From Mannheimia granulomatis (GTDB lineage: Bacteria; Pseudomonadota; Gammaproteobacteria; Enterobacterales; Pasteurellaceae): DNA of 64,000 nt. The notes below the pieces were generated by a model. That model made no database searches. It saw nothing but the letters and a program-made list of their open reading frames with translations, and was not told the origin of the DNA. This document shows positions 9,287 through 19,099 of this stretch, one piece after another. The translations under genes and the position numbers were made by a program. The stretch's first letter is position 1, and each line of letters starts with the position of its first letter. The stretch covers positions 1,426,001 through 1,490,000 of the forward strand of contig NZ_CP015030.1 of assembly GCF_011455695.1 (NCBI RefSeq), given 5' to 3'.

Positions 9287-9458
9287 AATCTTTTTCTTGA
9301 CTTGACTTTTTAGACTCTTTTTCCGGCTCCGGGTCAAACTTTACTATCGGTACACAGCCACGACAAGCCCCTTGATTTACGCCCAGCTCATCACAAAAAT
9401 GATCATACTTTTCTAAGGCTTTTTTAAACCAGCCTTTCTTTTCTGTTTGTTCGCTCAT
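9285..9458 (-). CDS. Small cysteine-containing protein, DUF5363-like
   Basis: A 57-residue open frame read directly from the minus strand: ATG at 9456-9458, stop TAA at 9285-9287. The protein starts MSEQTEKKGWFKKALEKYDH and continues with Cys22, then a CxxC pair at 32-35 (ACRGCVP), and ends in a lysine/glutamate tail. A GAGGGT ribosome-binding site lies just upstream. The size and WFKKALEKYDHFCDELG opening resemble the small Pasteurellaceae DUF5363 family (recognised from memory, not certain). The C-x9-C-x2-C spacing could bind a metal. Its stop overlaps the terminator of the convergent gene. Confidence 0.75.
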   Translation of the reverse strand: MSEQTEKKGWFKKALEKYDHFCDELGVNQGACRGCVPIVKFDPEPEKESKKSSQEKD

Positions 9459-9488
9459 GCTACCCTCTAAACTTTCTAGATTTAGGCT

Positions 9489-9537
9489 TACAAGCGGTTA
9501 AATTTCGTAATTTTTTTACCAAAAACCACCGCTTGTA
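9489..9537. terminator. Inverted USS pair downstream of yajQ
   Basis: ACAAGCGGT (9490-9498) and ACCGCTTGT (9528-9536) form a hairpin with T/A-rich inner arms just after the yajQ stop, and act as a probable minus-strand terminator. Confidence 0.6.
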
Positions 9538-9542
9538 TCCCA

Positions 9543-10915
<1,373 letters not shown>

Positions 10916-11001
10916 AGTCTGTTTTTGTGAAGTTTAAAATTTACTACGTTAATCTAACAGAAAACCGTGCTACAATCACGTATCATTTTAAGGGGATTTT
11001 A

Positions 11002-11661
11002 ATGTATATCACTCGTGAAAAAATCGCAAAAACGCTTTTACTCGCAGGCATTACATTGATCTGTGCCGGAATCATTGCGGTTATTCTAATGGGCGTAAAT
11101 CAATTTAAATTTGGCTCGCAACTTGCCAGCATCAACCAAGTATCCAATCTGTCACATTTATTGGTACGCCAACAAGCAAATCTGTTCTCCTTTTTGCTGG
11201 TGAAAAATGCTAAAACAGAAGAGTTAGCTGATGCGTTAGATAGCTTTGCTAAAGAAAACTTTATTATTGATGCTAATATCTATTCGCCCTCAGGCATGCT
11301 GCTTGCCAGCAGCCAAAATGCAAAAAATTTAAAAACCTTACTACATTCTGATCAGGTAGAAAAAACACAGCAGATTGTAGAACCGATTTTCTCTCAACAA
11401 ATGCTGGTAGGTTTTTTGCGAGTCACATTTGATGCACAATATGGACAAACGACAAAAGCCAGAGTTGAACAGCAATTCCACCAACTTTATGGTGAGATGA
11501 TTATTTTGGTGTTAACCGGTATTTTATTGGCAGGTAGTTTTTATTACTACTTCCGCCGTAAAATTCACCACACTCATGCGGTTTCAAGACCGATACTAAA
11601 TAAAACAAAAACACAAACACAGCGATTCCATTCTCGTCGCCGTTTGCTGCAACGGAAATAG
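11002..11661 (+). CDS. Smp/YtjB family membrane protein
   Basis: Start set at the ATG 11002, which has an AAGGGG site at 10990-10995; the open frame extends upstream but without a plausible start. The 219-residue protein has a signal-anchor helix at about 12-35, a periplasmic domain of about 140 residues, and a second helix near 165-190 (MIILVLTGILLAGSFYYYF), followed by a basic tail. This topology and its position divergent from serB match the SMP/YtjB (virulence/serB-associated) membrane protein family of gamma-proteobacteria. Function is unknown; the extracytoplasmic domain resembles sensor-type periplasmic loops. Confidence 0.8.
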   Translation: MYITREKIAKTLLLAGITLICAGIIAVILMGVNQFKFGSQLASINQVSNLSHLLVRQQANLFSFLLVKNAKTEELADALDSFAKENFIIDANIYSPSGMLLASSQNAKNLKTLLHSDQVEKTQQIVEPIFSQQMLVGFLRVTFDAQYGQTTKARVEQQFHQLYGEMIILVLTGILLAGSFYYYFRRKIHHTHAVSRPILNKTKTQTQRFHSRRRLLQRK

Positions 11662-11684
11662 TTAGCACTGAGAGAGATAAACGA

Positions 11685-11712
11685 TTGTAATTTGAGCGAA
11701 TAAGCGTATAAT
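11685..11712 (+). promoter_or_regulatory. Candidate sigma-70 promoter of infA
   Basis: TATAAT at 11707-11712 is a perfect -10 hexamer, with TTGTAA at 11685-11690 as a -35 (16-bp spacing), 59 bp before the infA start. Confidence 0.6.
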
Positions 11713-11771
11713 ATCCGCCGTTTTTCGCCAAAAGGCAATAGCATAAAAAATAAAACTTAAAAGAGGAATAA

Positions 11772-11990
<219 letters not shown>

Positions 11991-12003
11991 TTAATTCGTT
12001 CAA

Positions 12004-12042
12004 AAATAACAATCCGTATACAATATACGGATTGTTATTTTT
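12004..12042. terminator. Strong bidirectional terminator after infA
   Basis: Perfect 17-bp inverted repeat with a 3-nt loop: arms 12004-12020 and 12024-12040, core AATCCGTATA / TATACGGATT, ending in T residues. It also serves the convergent gene ending at 12052. Confidence 0.85.
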
Positions 12043-12051
12043 CTTTATATC

Positions 12052-12672
12052 CTATTTTTGATGGGACATATTGTAATAAGGCACGATTTCATTATCCCAA
12101 TTTTTTATAATATATTGAAATTTACTACTACCTAAATTAGCTGCTTTTTGAGCATACTCCCTCGCTTTCTCAAGATTTCTACCTACTCCTATACCATTGA
12201 AATAAGAATTAAATAAATTATCTATCGCCATAACAGAGTTAAGAGCAGCCGCCTTTTCATAATAAAATAATGCTTTTTCTCTTTGTCTTGGTTCGGAATA
12301 AAAATCATACATATTTCCAATGAAAAAAATAGCTAATTGATGCTTATTATTTAATGAATATGTCTTTTCATAGTAATACATTGATAGTTTACACTTCTTA
12401 ATATCTATAATATCATAGTTTGAATCTAAACAGCCTTTGTGATGATAAATAGAAGCAAGTAGATAAGCACTATCCGCATTTTTCTCTGCATTTTGTACAA
12501 GTCGAGAAAATTCTTTCTCAGTTCTAGGCGGAGGAGCCTTTTTTACTATTGATTTGTCATAATCTAATTCAAAAGGATAGTAATTAAATTCTAAAAGAGG
12601 ATTTTTTGAGATAGAATTTGCATTATTCATAAGTATTACTCCAAGTATTATTACCGATAATATCTTTTTCAT
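12052..12672 (-). CDS. Secreted Sel1-repeat protein, possible immunity protein
   Basis: A 206-residue protein with a Sec signal peptide (MKKILSVIILGVILMNNANS) and helical repeats: ADSAYLLASIYHHKG, HQLAIFFIGNMYDF, QREKALFYYEKAAALNSVMAI and the clear Sel1 unit FNGIGVGRNLEKAREYAQKAANLG. Sel1 repeats mediate protein-protein binding. Its ATG overlaps the stop of the upstream gene in an ATGA arrangement (12669-12672), so the two are translationally coupled. A periplasmic Sel1 protein coupled to a possible hydrolase is a pattern seen with immunity proteins of secreted antibacterial effectors (established for some type VI pairs); here this is inference. AT content is higher than in neighbouring genes. 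Confidence 0.7.
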   Translation of the reverse strand: MKKILSVIILGVILMNNANSISKNPLLEFNYYPFELDYDKSIVKKAPPPRTEKEFSRLVQNAEKNADSAYLLASIYHHKGCLDSNYDIIDIKKCKLSMYYYEKTYSLNNKHQLAIFFIGNMYDFYSEPRQREKALFYYEKAAALNSVMAIDNLFNSYFNGIGVGRNLEKAREYAQKAANLGSSKFQYIIKNWDNEIVPYYNMSHQK

Positions 12673-13832
12673 AAAATTGCCTCGGATTTTGTATCATCAA
12701 AATAATTATTGGGTATAACATCTATAACATTATTATACGTATATTCTGAAGCAGAAATACTAGAATCTCTATCATTAGATTCACTATTATCAACAATACT
12801 ATTTTCCCTGAAGAAAACATCTACCATTTCAATGACTTTACCATTCTCTAGTAAAATTTCTGATTTAGTTTGATGAAAATTACCATGTTCATCAAAAGTA
12901 CGAATATCAGTTTCTTTTAAAGATATTTCTTTTATGCTAAATTGATTTAAAGAGTAAATTTCATCTAATTGTGAAACCTTATCGCTATTTTTATCTATCC
13001 ACAATTTTAGATTTTCCCAGCTTTCATCTTCTTGATTAATTTTTCCATCATTATTTGAATCATATATAGAAAGGGCATTAAAGCCATCTTTTGCATAAGA
13101 ACCATCTTTGAGTTCACTATATCCCCCAAAAAGTTCATTTCCTGATATATTATTATCCTGATTTTTATCTATAACCAGAAACGCATCATTTTTATTTATC
13201 CAACCTGTTTTATAAAAATCTCCTTTTCCACTAAAATCAAACATTAAATCGCTATCTATCGTAGATATTCCATCTCCATCAAGATCAATTACTAAAGGAG
13301 TTAAATAATTATCTGCAATATGTTGTAAATTCTCTAATATTTTATCTGGCGTTATTGCTAATTTTAATGGAATACCTAAGGAATTAGCTATCTTATTAAC
13401 AAACCCGATACAATTATTACCAATTAATGAGTAAGTTTCGGGTTTTATTTTTCCACTTTTTAGACCATCATAAATAGCTGAAAATTGATGAACTAAATCG
13501 CTATTATTCATTGATAGTAAAGTTAAGCTAGAAGCATCTTTATAGCGAATATGGTCATTAAAAGATATATTATCAGATGCAGTCCCCCAATTATCCCCTG
13601 GACTAAACCCTAACGACATGGTTTTATAAGTATGAGTTACAGGATCAAATTTTGTAGCTCCAATAAAGACATGTCCAAATTTGGATTCTCCGACTTTACC
13701 ATTATCAACGAAAGTACTATTTTTAGGAGCAACAAAGAAAGTAATGGATTCCACAACACCAAACATAGATTTAGGGAGATTAGAATGCAGATTTCTGAAT
13801 TCCTATTTTGTTACAGAGTAATGTTTAGCCAT
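12669..13832 (-). pseudogene. EF-hand/RTX-like protein with papain-like N-terminal domain; amber codon near start
   Basis: From the ATG at 13764-13766 there is a 365-residue frame, but that ATG has no ribosome-binding site. In the same frame, 22 codons upstream, an ATG at 13830-13832 has a good GAGGTGG site and encodes MAKHYSVTK, then TAG at 13803-13805, then reads through into the main frame. Residues below count from the downstream ATG. The N-terminal half has GHVFIGA (His32) and GNNCIGFVNKI (Cys119), a His-then-Cys order like permuted papain/NlpC-type hydrolases (inference). The C-terminal half has PLVIDLDGDG and three EF-hand-like loops at 200-211, 236-247 and 258-269, as in the FrpC/ApxIV type of RTX proteins, but no nonapeptide repeats. 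It is either inactivated by the amber codon or starts downstream. Confidence 0.6.
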
Positions 13833-13978
13833 TTTTCCACCTCACATAGAAATATTGATTTAAAACTCACAGTACTAAATGAGAACAAATTCATTAAACA
13901 CAATAATTAAAAAATATCAATAGATTTCTTTAAAAATAGTTGATTTATTACAATGTATAGTAAAGTATCATTATTACT

Positions 13979-15175
13979 TTACGTCTTACCTTTTTCAATA
14001 ACCCCTTCCGCACAGGCAAAAGCCGATGACCAAGCCCATTGGAAATTATAGCCACCAAGCCAGCCAGTAACATCTAGTACTTCGCCGATAAAATAAAGCC
14101 CTTCAACGTTTTTTGCTTCCATCGTTTTAGATGAGATAAAATCAGTATCAACTCCACCTTTTGTCACTTCAGCGGTACGATAACCTTCAGTGCCATTAGG
14201 CAAGAAATGCCAGTGGTGGATAAATTGGTCTAAAAACGCTAAGTCAGCCTTGCTTAGCTGAGCGATAACTTTATCCGTAACTAAGTTTTGTACTAACCAA
14301 AGATCCACTAATTTTTTCGGGAAATAGCGTCCTAATACGGTTTTTAGCTGTAATTTCGGCGAAGATTGGCGAAGATCGTTTAATATCCCAACAATAGAGT
14401 CTGAAGGCAACAGATCAATTTCTACCGTTTCGCCCAACTCCCAATAATTTGAGATCTGCAAAATCGCTGGTCCTGATAAACCACGATGAGTAAATAACAT
14501 CTGATTATTGAAACTTTTACCGTTGCTTGAAACAGTCACCGGAATCGCAATACCTGAAAGCTCGGTAAAATATTTATCACTCTCTTTCCAAGTAAAAGGC
14601 ACAAGGCTGGCTCGAGGTGAGGTGACAGGAATTCCAAACTGCTCTGCGATTTGATAGCCAAAAGGGCTGGCACCTAATGCAGGCATAGATAAACCACCTG
14701 TAGCAATCACTAAATTATCAGTTTGGAATTGTTCACTAGCGGTCGAAATTTGGAAAAAATTTGCAAATTTTTCTACAGAAATGACCGCTTGTCGGAGGAA
14801 AATCTCGACATTACCTTTATCACATTCCGCCTTAAGTAAATCAACAATCTGCTCTGAGCTCTCGTCACAAAACAGCTGCCCCAGTTCTTTTTCGTGATAG
14901 CTGATGCCATAGGCTGCCACCAAGGAGATAAAATCCCATTGAGTATAGCGAGAAAGGGCGGATTTCACAAAATGGCGGTTTTGGCTAAGGTAGTTCGCTG
15001 CACTCACATCCATATTAGTAAAATTGCAAAAGCCACCACCAGACATTAAAATTTTCCGCCCGATTTTCTTGCCGCTATCTAAAACCGCAACTTTCTTGCC
15101 GGCTTGTCCGAGTTGTGCACCGCAGAACAAGCCCGCGGCCCCTGCACCAATAATGACGACATCAAATTTTTGCAT
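13979..15175 (-). CDS. yhiN: HI0933/YhiN family flavoprotein
   Basis: 398-residue FAD-dependent oxidoreductase-like protein. The N-terminal GAGAAGLFCGAQLGQAG (about 11-27) is the FAD-binding Rossmann motif, followed by the family hallmark GRKILMSGGGFCNFTN. The middle carries VIATGGLSMPALGASPFGY and the C-terminus GEVLDVTGWLGGYNFQWAW, both characteristic of the HI0933 (YhiN) family. The physiological substrate is not known. Its ATG overlaps the stop of the upstream DsrE-type gene (TAATG), so the two form an operon. Confidence 0.93.
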   Translation of the reverse strand: MQKFDVVIIGAGAAGLFCGAQLGQAGKKVAVLDSGKKIGRKILMSGGGFCNFTNMDVSAANYLSQNRHFVKSALSRYTQWDFISLVAAYGISYHEKELGQLFCDESSEQIVDLLKAECDKGNVEIFLRQAVISVEKFANFFQISTASEQFQTDNLVIATGGLSMPALGASPFGYQIAEQFGIPVTSPRASLVPFTWKESDKYFTELSGIAIPVTVSSNGKSFNNQMLFTHRGLSGPAILQISNYWELGETVEIDLLPSDSIVGILNDLRQSSPKLQLKTVLGRYFPKKLVDLWLVQNLVTDKVIAQLSKADLAFLDQFIHHWHFLPNGTEGYRTAEVTKGGVDTDFISSKTMEAKNVEGLYFIGEVLDVTGWLGGYNFQWAWSSAFACAEGVIEKGKT

Positions 15176-15543
15176 TAGAAATTAAGTACCTTATCCGCTT
15201 CAAACGTCCAATCCGCCAATTCAATTAAAGTGCCGATTTCCACCCCATCCGCAAGCGGTAAATCAGTTATGCCACGAGCATTGGTGCAAGTCTTACAGAG
15301 TTTCACCCTAGCGCCTTGGGCAGTTAGAATTTCAAGCATCTGCTGTAAATGATAACCTTCAGCCGGATTTTGTTTGGCAAGCCCTGCAGTGACTGCATCA
15401 GACATTAAAAACAGTTTGATTTCAGTGCTGGTTTTATGTTGCTCTTGAATTTGTAACGCCAAACGTAATGCACTGAAAAAACATTCATTGCCATAAGGAG
15501 CGGAATTGATGATAAAAAGCAGCTTTTGAATTGAGTTTGACAT
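15175..15543 (-). CDS. DsrE family protein
   Basis: A 122-residue cytoplasmic protein of the DsrE/YchN fold: KLLFIINSAPYGNECFFSALRLALQIQ at the N-terminus, LFLMSDAVTAGL in the centre and the cysteine-containing stretch VKLCKTCTNARGI (about residues 80-92), which in sulfur-relay relatives corresponds to the active cysteine position. The family includes TusBCD and YchN; this member has no TusCD partner, so a sulfur-transfer role is only possible. It overlaps yhiN by one base and is preceded by the terminator of the NCS2 permease. Confidence 0.85.
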   Translation of the reverse strand: MSNSIQKLLFIINSAPYGNECFFSALRLALQIQEQHKTSTEIKLFLMSDAVTAGLAKQNPAEGYHLQQMLEILTAQGARVKLCKTCTNARGITDLPLADGVEIGTLIELADWTFEADKVLNF

Positions 15544-15583
15544 GTTTTACCTCGGAATACACGAAACACACAGATAATAAAGT

Positions 15584-15604
15584 TCCCTCCTCTAACAGGA
15601 GGGA
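15584..15604 (-). terminator. Intrinsic terminator of NCS2 permease gene
   Basis: CCCTCCT (15585-15591) / AGGAGGG (15597-15603) with a 5-nt loop; on the minus strand it is followed by AACTTTATT, 20 bp after the permease stop. Confidence 0.65.
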
Positions 15605-15625
15605 TAACATGAAGAGTCTACCAAA

Positions 15626-16927
15626 TTAATGAGCATCAGCCCAAATAAATTTCGTAATAAAGAGTAAAGAAACCACTACCACAGAGAGGTTAATTTCTTT
15701 CCAACGCCCTGTACAAGCTTTCATTATACAGTAGCTAATAAAGCCAAATGCAATTCCTTCCGTAATTGAGTAAGTAAATGGCATCATTGCTGTAGTAATA
15801 AAAGCCGGGGTTGCTTCAGTTAAATCATCCCATTTTACTTCAATTAGGCTAGACGCCATTAAGATACCAACAAAGACTAATGCACCTGCTGTCGCATAGG
15901 CCGGTACTAATCCGGCAAGGGGTGAAAAGAAAATAGTTAACAGAAATAATACACCAACAACTACCGCAGTTAAGCCTGTACGACCACCAACAGAAACACC
16001 TGAACCACTTTCAATATAGGTGCTGACAGCCGAAGTACCCATATAAGAACCGGCCATAGCAGCCGTACTATCGACTAATAACGCCTGTTTCATTCTTGGG
16101 AAACAACCTTGTTCATCTGCAAAACCGGCTTTGGTTGTAACCGCAATTAATGTGCCTGATGAATCAAATAAATTCACTAACATAAATGAAAAAATAATCC
16201 CCAACAATGCCACATCAAAGGCACCGGCAATATCTACTTGACCTACAACAGCGCCTAAGCTTGGAGGCATAGAAACAATACCATTAAAGCTAACCGCAGG
16301 ATCAAATACCAATGCTAAGGCAGTTACCACTACAATAGAAACCAACACCCCTGAATGAATACCTTTAGCAGCAAGAACCACAATAATGAAGAAGCCTAAA
16401 ATCCCCATCAGTACCTTTGGATCATGCAGATTTCCTAAAGTCACTAATGTATCTGGATTTGCAACCACTATCCCCATATTTTTAAAGCCGATTAACGCAA
16501 TAAATAAGCCAATCCCAGCACCTATGCCAACTCGCAAACCTAGCGGAATTGATGACATAAACCAGTAGCGAACCTGCAAGACAGTTAATAGGAATAAAGC
16601 GACAGAACCTAAGAAAATGGCTCCCATCCCCACCTGCCAAGAGTAGCCCAATTTTTGTACTACCACAAAGGCAAAGAAAGCATTTAACCCCATTGCCGGT
16701 GCCAGTGCAATCGGCAAGTTACTGAATAGCCCCATCGCAATAGTACCAAATGCCGCAATTAAGCAAGTGGTGACGAACACTACCTGAGTATCCATTCCTG
16801 CTACGCCAAGAATAGAAGGGTTTACAAATACAATATAAACCATGGTGAAAAAAGTGGTAATGCCCGCAACAATCTCGGTTTTCGCATTACTGCCCTTTGC
16901 TTTAAGCTGAAATAATTTTTCTAACAT
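15626..16927 (-). CDS. NCS2 family purine permease (AzgA/GhxP-like)
   Basis: 433-residue inner-membrane proton symporter with about 12-14 hydrophobic segments. The start MLEKLFQLKAKGSNAKTEIVAGITTFFTMVYIVFVNPSIL, the GLNAFFAF motif, and SGTLIAVTTKAGF with its downstream GTSAVSTYIESGSGVSVGGRTGLTA segment are hallmarks of the AzgA-like branch of NCS2 transporters, which import adenine, guanine or hypoxanthine (E. coli AdeP/GhxP). Which purine is moved cannot be decided. I looked for a purine riboswitch upstream and found none; only the terminator of usg lies there. Confidence 0.9.
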   Translation of the reverse strand: MLEKLFQLKAKGSNAKTEIVAGITTFFTMVYIVFVNPSILGVAGMDTQVVFVTTCLIAAFGTIAMGLFSNLPIALAPAMGLNAFFAFVVVQKLGYSWQVGMGAIFLGSVALFLLTVLQVRYWFMSSIPLGLRVGIGAGIGLFIALIGFKNMGIVVANPDTLVTLGNLHDPKVLMGILGFFIIVVLAAKGIHSGVLVSIVVVTALALVFDPAVSFNGIVSMPPSLGAVVGQVDIAGAFDVALLGIIFSFMLVNLFDSSGTLIAVTTKAGFADEQGCFPRMKQALLVDSTAAMAGSYMGTSAVSTYIESGSGVSVGGRTGLTAVVVGVLFLLTIFFSPLAGLVPAYATAGALVFVGILMASSLIEVKWDDLTEATPAFITTAMMPFTYSITEGIAFGFISYCIMKACTGRWKEINLSVVVVSLLFITKFIWADAH

Positions 16928-16958
16928 AAGACCTTCGGAACTTAATTAAATGAAATAA

Positions 16959-16990
16959 CAACGCCCAAGCAATCGTTTGCTCGGGCGTTG
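16959..16990 (-). terminator. Intrinsic terminator of usg
   Basis: 14-bp stem CAACGCCCAAGCAA (16959-16972) / TTGCTCGGGCGTTG (16977-16990), one wobble, 4-nt loop, followed on the minus strand by TTATTTC. Confidence 0.8.
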
Positions 16991-17027
16991 GTGATTTTTA
17001 TCACGTAATCCGTTTTTTGGCAAGTAA

Positions 17028-18014
17028 TTAATACTCTAAAACTAATTTTAGTAACTCAACTGCGAGGAAAGCCAAACTAAAACGCTGCTCATCGGCCACA
17101 CTCCAAAACTGGAGCTGATTTTCTGATTTCATTAATAACTGGCTGATTTCTAATGCATTCACATCCTCGTTTTCACCATTTTTTACGGCTGTAATCACAG
17201 ATTCTTCGTTAAAATTAATCCAAGTAGAAACTTTCCATGACTCACTCAACGTTTCCGCTTCTAATTGATATTCCGATTGCACTGAAACCATTTGTGACAC
17301 ACCATAAAACACAGGTACTTGCACTGTGTGGAATGTCGTACAAGCGGTTAAATTAGGCAAAACTTTTGCAAGTTGTAGTTCAAAGGCTTTCGAAAATGGG
17401 AGATTTTTTTCTTCCCCTTGCACGCTTGCCGGCACAACATCAAAGGCAATACGCTGCGCATTTTCATCAAATGGAATACCATTTAATAAACGAGCGGTCT
17501 GACCTGCCAGTTCTTTGACTTTATCATCGCCAAAATAGGCCGATGGTAAAAGCGAGGTTACAAAAATTTGCTTTAACGGCTGATCTAACAGTGGCTTTAA
17601 TGCCAAAGCCAGTTGTGACACTTGTGGATTGGCAAGGGCTACAATATTTCGCTCACGTAAATTAGCAACATGCTCATCATTTACACTTGGTACAATCACC
17701 GGCACATCACCAATTAAAGCGGTAATTCCATATAAATCCAAAATCACACAGCCTGCTTTCACAGCTTCAGCCAGGACTTCCGCCTGAGCCATTTTGCCGG
17801 CAAAAAACACATGGGTAAATTCTGACCAATTCACTTGATCTAGAGCATATTGAGCCACTGCTTTTGCCCCAAAACGTAAATTCTGCTCCTCACCAAAAGG
17901 TTCTAGCTCAACAGCTGAAATGCTTTCAATAGATAAATCACTATTTTCTAATGCTTCAAGTAATTTTTCCGCTAACGTAAAATCACCGGCAATTGCTAAA
18001 TGAATATTTGACAC
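17028..18014 (-). CDS. usg: Usg, aspartate-semialdehyde dehydrogenase-like protein
   Basis: 328-residue cytoplasmic paralogue of aspartate-semialdehyde dehydrogenase (Asd). It keeps the Rossmann start IHLAIAGDFTLAEKLLEAL, the LDLYGITALIGDVPVIVPSVN segment and the dimerisation/half-domain IFVTSLLPSAYFGDDKVKELAGQT. At the place where true Asd enzymes have the catalytic Asn-Cys, this protein reads ALANPQVSQLALAL, so the nucleophile cysteine is absent and it should not have dehydrogenase activity. It matches the Usg-1 family, whose function is unknown. A near-palindrome around TTATCTGATAA lies just upstream of its ribosome-binding site (18031-18041). Confidence 0.85.
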   Translation of the reverse strand: MSNIHLAIAGDFTLAEKLLEALENSDLSIESISAVELEPFGEEQNLRFGAKAVAQYALDQVNWSEFTHVFFAGKMAQAEVLAEAVKAGCVILDLYGITALIGDVPVIVPSVNDEHVANLRERNIVALANPQVSQLALALKPLLDQPLKQIFVTSLLPSAYFGDDKVKELAGQTARLLNGIPFDENAQRIAFDVVPASVQGEEKNLPFSKAFELQLAKVLPNLTACTTFHTVQVPVFYGVSQMVSVQSEYQLEAETLSESWKVSTWINFNEESVITAVKNGENEDVNALEISQLLMKSENQLQFWSVADEQRFSLAFLAVELLKLVLEY

Positions 18015-18087
18015 AGATGCTCCTTTCTCATTATCTGATAATTGAGGGAATTATATGCTAAAAAGCAGTAAGTTACATAAGCAATCT

Positions 18088-18147
18088 AACAAGCGGTTAA
18101 ATTTTGCTGATTTTTTGCAAAGTTTAAATAAAAAAACACCGCTTGTT
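18088..18147. repeat. Inverted USS pair between usg and ybfE
   Basis: ACAAGCGGT (18089-18097) and ACCGCTTGT (18138-18146) face each other across 40 bp. The genes on either side are divergent, so this is not a gene terminator for either neighbour. Confidence 0.7.
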
Positions 18148-18210
18148 TTCACTGTGATTGACTTTTCAAATGAATGGATATTTGATATAGTTCATAACTT
18201 AAAAGTAGCT

Positions 18211-18233
18211 TCTCATTCTCATTAATGAGAAAT
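18211..18233. promoter_or_regulatory. Candidate Fur box upstream of ybfE-fldA-fur
   Basis: TTCTCATT (18216-18223) / AATGAGAA (18224-18231) is a perfect 16-bp palindrome, with an extra TCTCATT repeat just before it. AATGAGAA/TTCTCATT blocks are common in Fur operators, and the operon encodes Fur itself. Confidence 0.5.
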
Positions 18234-18265
18234 AAAAAGAGGCAAAAGCCCAATATTAAAAAGAA

Positions 18266-18541
18266 ATGGCAAAACAAGATTCAGATTGTATTACATTAGA
18301 TCTGTTTGCGACGGTACCAAAAGTTGGGCGTCCTCGTACAAACCCTCTTGATAGAGAACAACAAATTCGTATCAATAAACGTAACCAACTAAAGCGAGAT
18401 AAGTCTTCTGGCTTAAAGCGGGTGGAATTGAAATTACATTCGGATTTAGTGCAGTTATTAGAGGAACAGGCGTCTGAACGTGGGGTTTCACGCGGGCAGT
18501 TGATTGAAATAATTCTAAATAATTATATCAAAAATAGGTAG
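18266..18541 (+). CDS. ybfE: YbfE-like protein upstream of flavodoxin
   Basis: 91-residue basic protein. The first half (LDLFATVPKVGRPRTNPLDREQQIRINKRNQLKRDK) is an AT-hook-like, highly charged segment and the second half (KRVELKLHSDLVQLLEEQASERGVSRGQLIEIILNNYI) is a ribbon-helix-helix DNA-binding domain. E. coli YbfE, described as a LexA-regulated protein, occupies the same place before fldA and fur. No LexA operator is visible here. It starts the ybfE-fldA-fur operon (5-bp gap to fldA). Confidence 0.85.
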   Translation: MAKQDSDCITLDLFATVPKVGRPRTNPLDREQQIRINKRNQLKRDKSSGLKRVELKLHSDLVQLLEEQASERGVSRGQLIEIILNNYIKNR

Positions 18542-18546
18542 TAAAA

Positions 18547-19071
18547 ATGGCAGTTGTAGGTTTATTTTACGGTAGCGATACAGGCAATACCGAAAATATT
18601 TCGAAGATGATTCAGAAGAAATTAGGGGCTGAATTGATTGATATTCGAGATATTGCAAAAAGCACAAAAGAAGATATTGAAGCATACGATTTTCTAATGT
18701 TTGGTATCCCAACTTGGTATTATGGCGAATCTCAAGCAGATTGGGATGACTTTATGCCAACCCTTAAAGAGATTGATTTTAACGGTAAAGTTGTGGCTAT
18801 TTTTGGCTGTGGTGACCAAGAAGATTACGCAGAATACTTCTGCGATGCGATGGGAACCATTCGTGATATTGTAGAACCAAACGGTGGAGTGATTGTTGGT
18901 CATTGGCCAACGGAAGGTTATACTTTCGAAGTTTCACAAGCATTAGTAGATGAAAATACTTTTGTCGGCTTGTGTATTGATGAAGATCGCCAACCGGAAT
19001 TAACTACAGAGCGTGTTAATAAATGGTGCGAACAATTAAGCAAAGAAATGTGTTTAGATCAATTAGCATAA
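18547..19071 (+). CDS. fldA: Flavodoxin
   Basis: 174-residue long-chain flavodoxin, a soluble FMN electron carrier. The phosphate-binding loop YGSDTGNTE is at residues 9-17; aromatic FMN-stacking residues lie in PTWYYGESQADWDD (near 57-62) and FGCGDQEDYAEYFCDA. It feeds electrons to radical-SAM and other enzymes, including IspG encoded elsewhere in this window. Second gene of ybfE-fldA-fur; the link to iron control is logical since flavodoxin replaces ferredoxin under iron limitation. Confidence 0.97.
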   Translation: MAVVGLFYGSDTGNTENISKMIQKKLGAELIDIRDIAKSTKEDIEAYDFLMFGIPTWYYGESQADWDDFMPTLKEIDFNGKVVAIFGCGDQEDYAEYFCDAMGTIRDIVEPNGGVIVGHWPTEGYTFEVSQALVDENTFVGLCIDEDRQPELTTERVNKWCEQLSKEMCLDQLA

Positions 19072-19099
19072 TTACTTTCAAGATAAATAGGTGACAGGT

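Noticed and set aside
16928-17027. Possible purine riboswitch in front of the NCS2 permease.
   Set aside because: Only the usg terminator stem (16959-16990) is there; no purine-aptamer junction core could be traced.
18027-18046. Near-palindrome around TTATCTGATAA upstream of usg, Fur-like at first sight.
   Set aside because: Only an 11-bp perfect core, no second Fur hexamer and no iron link for usg; probably chance in AT-rich DNA.
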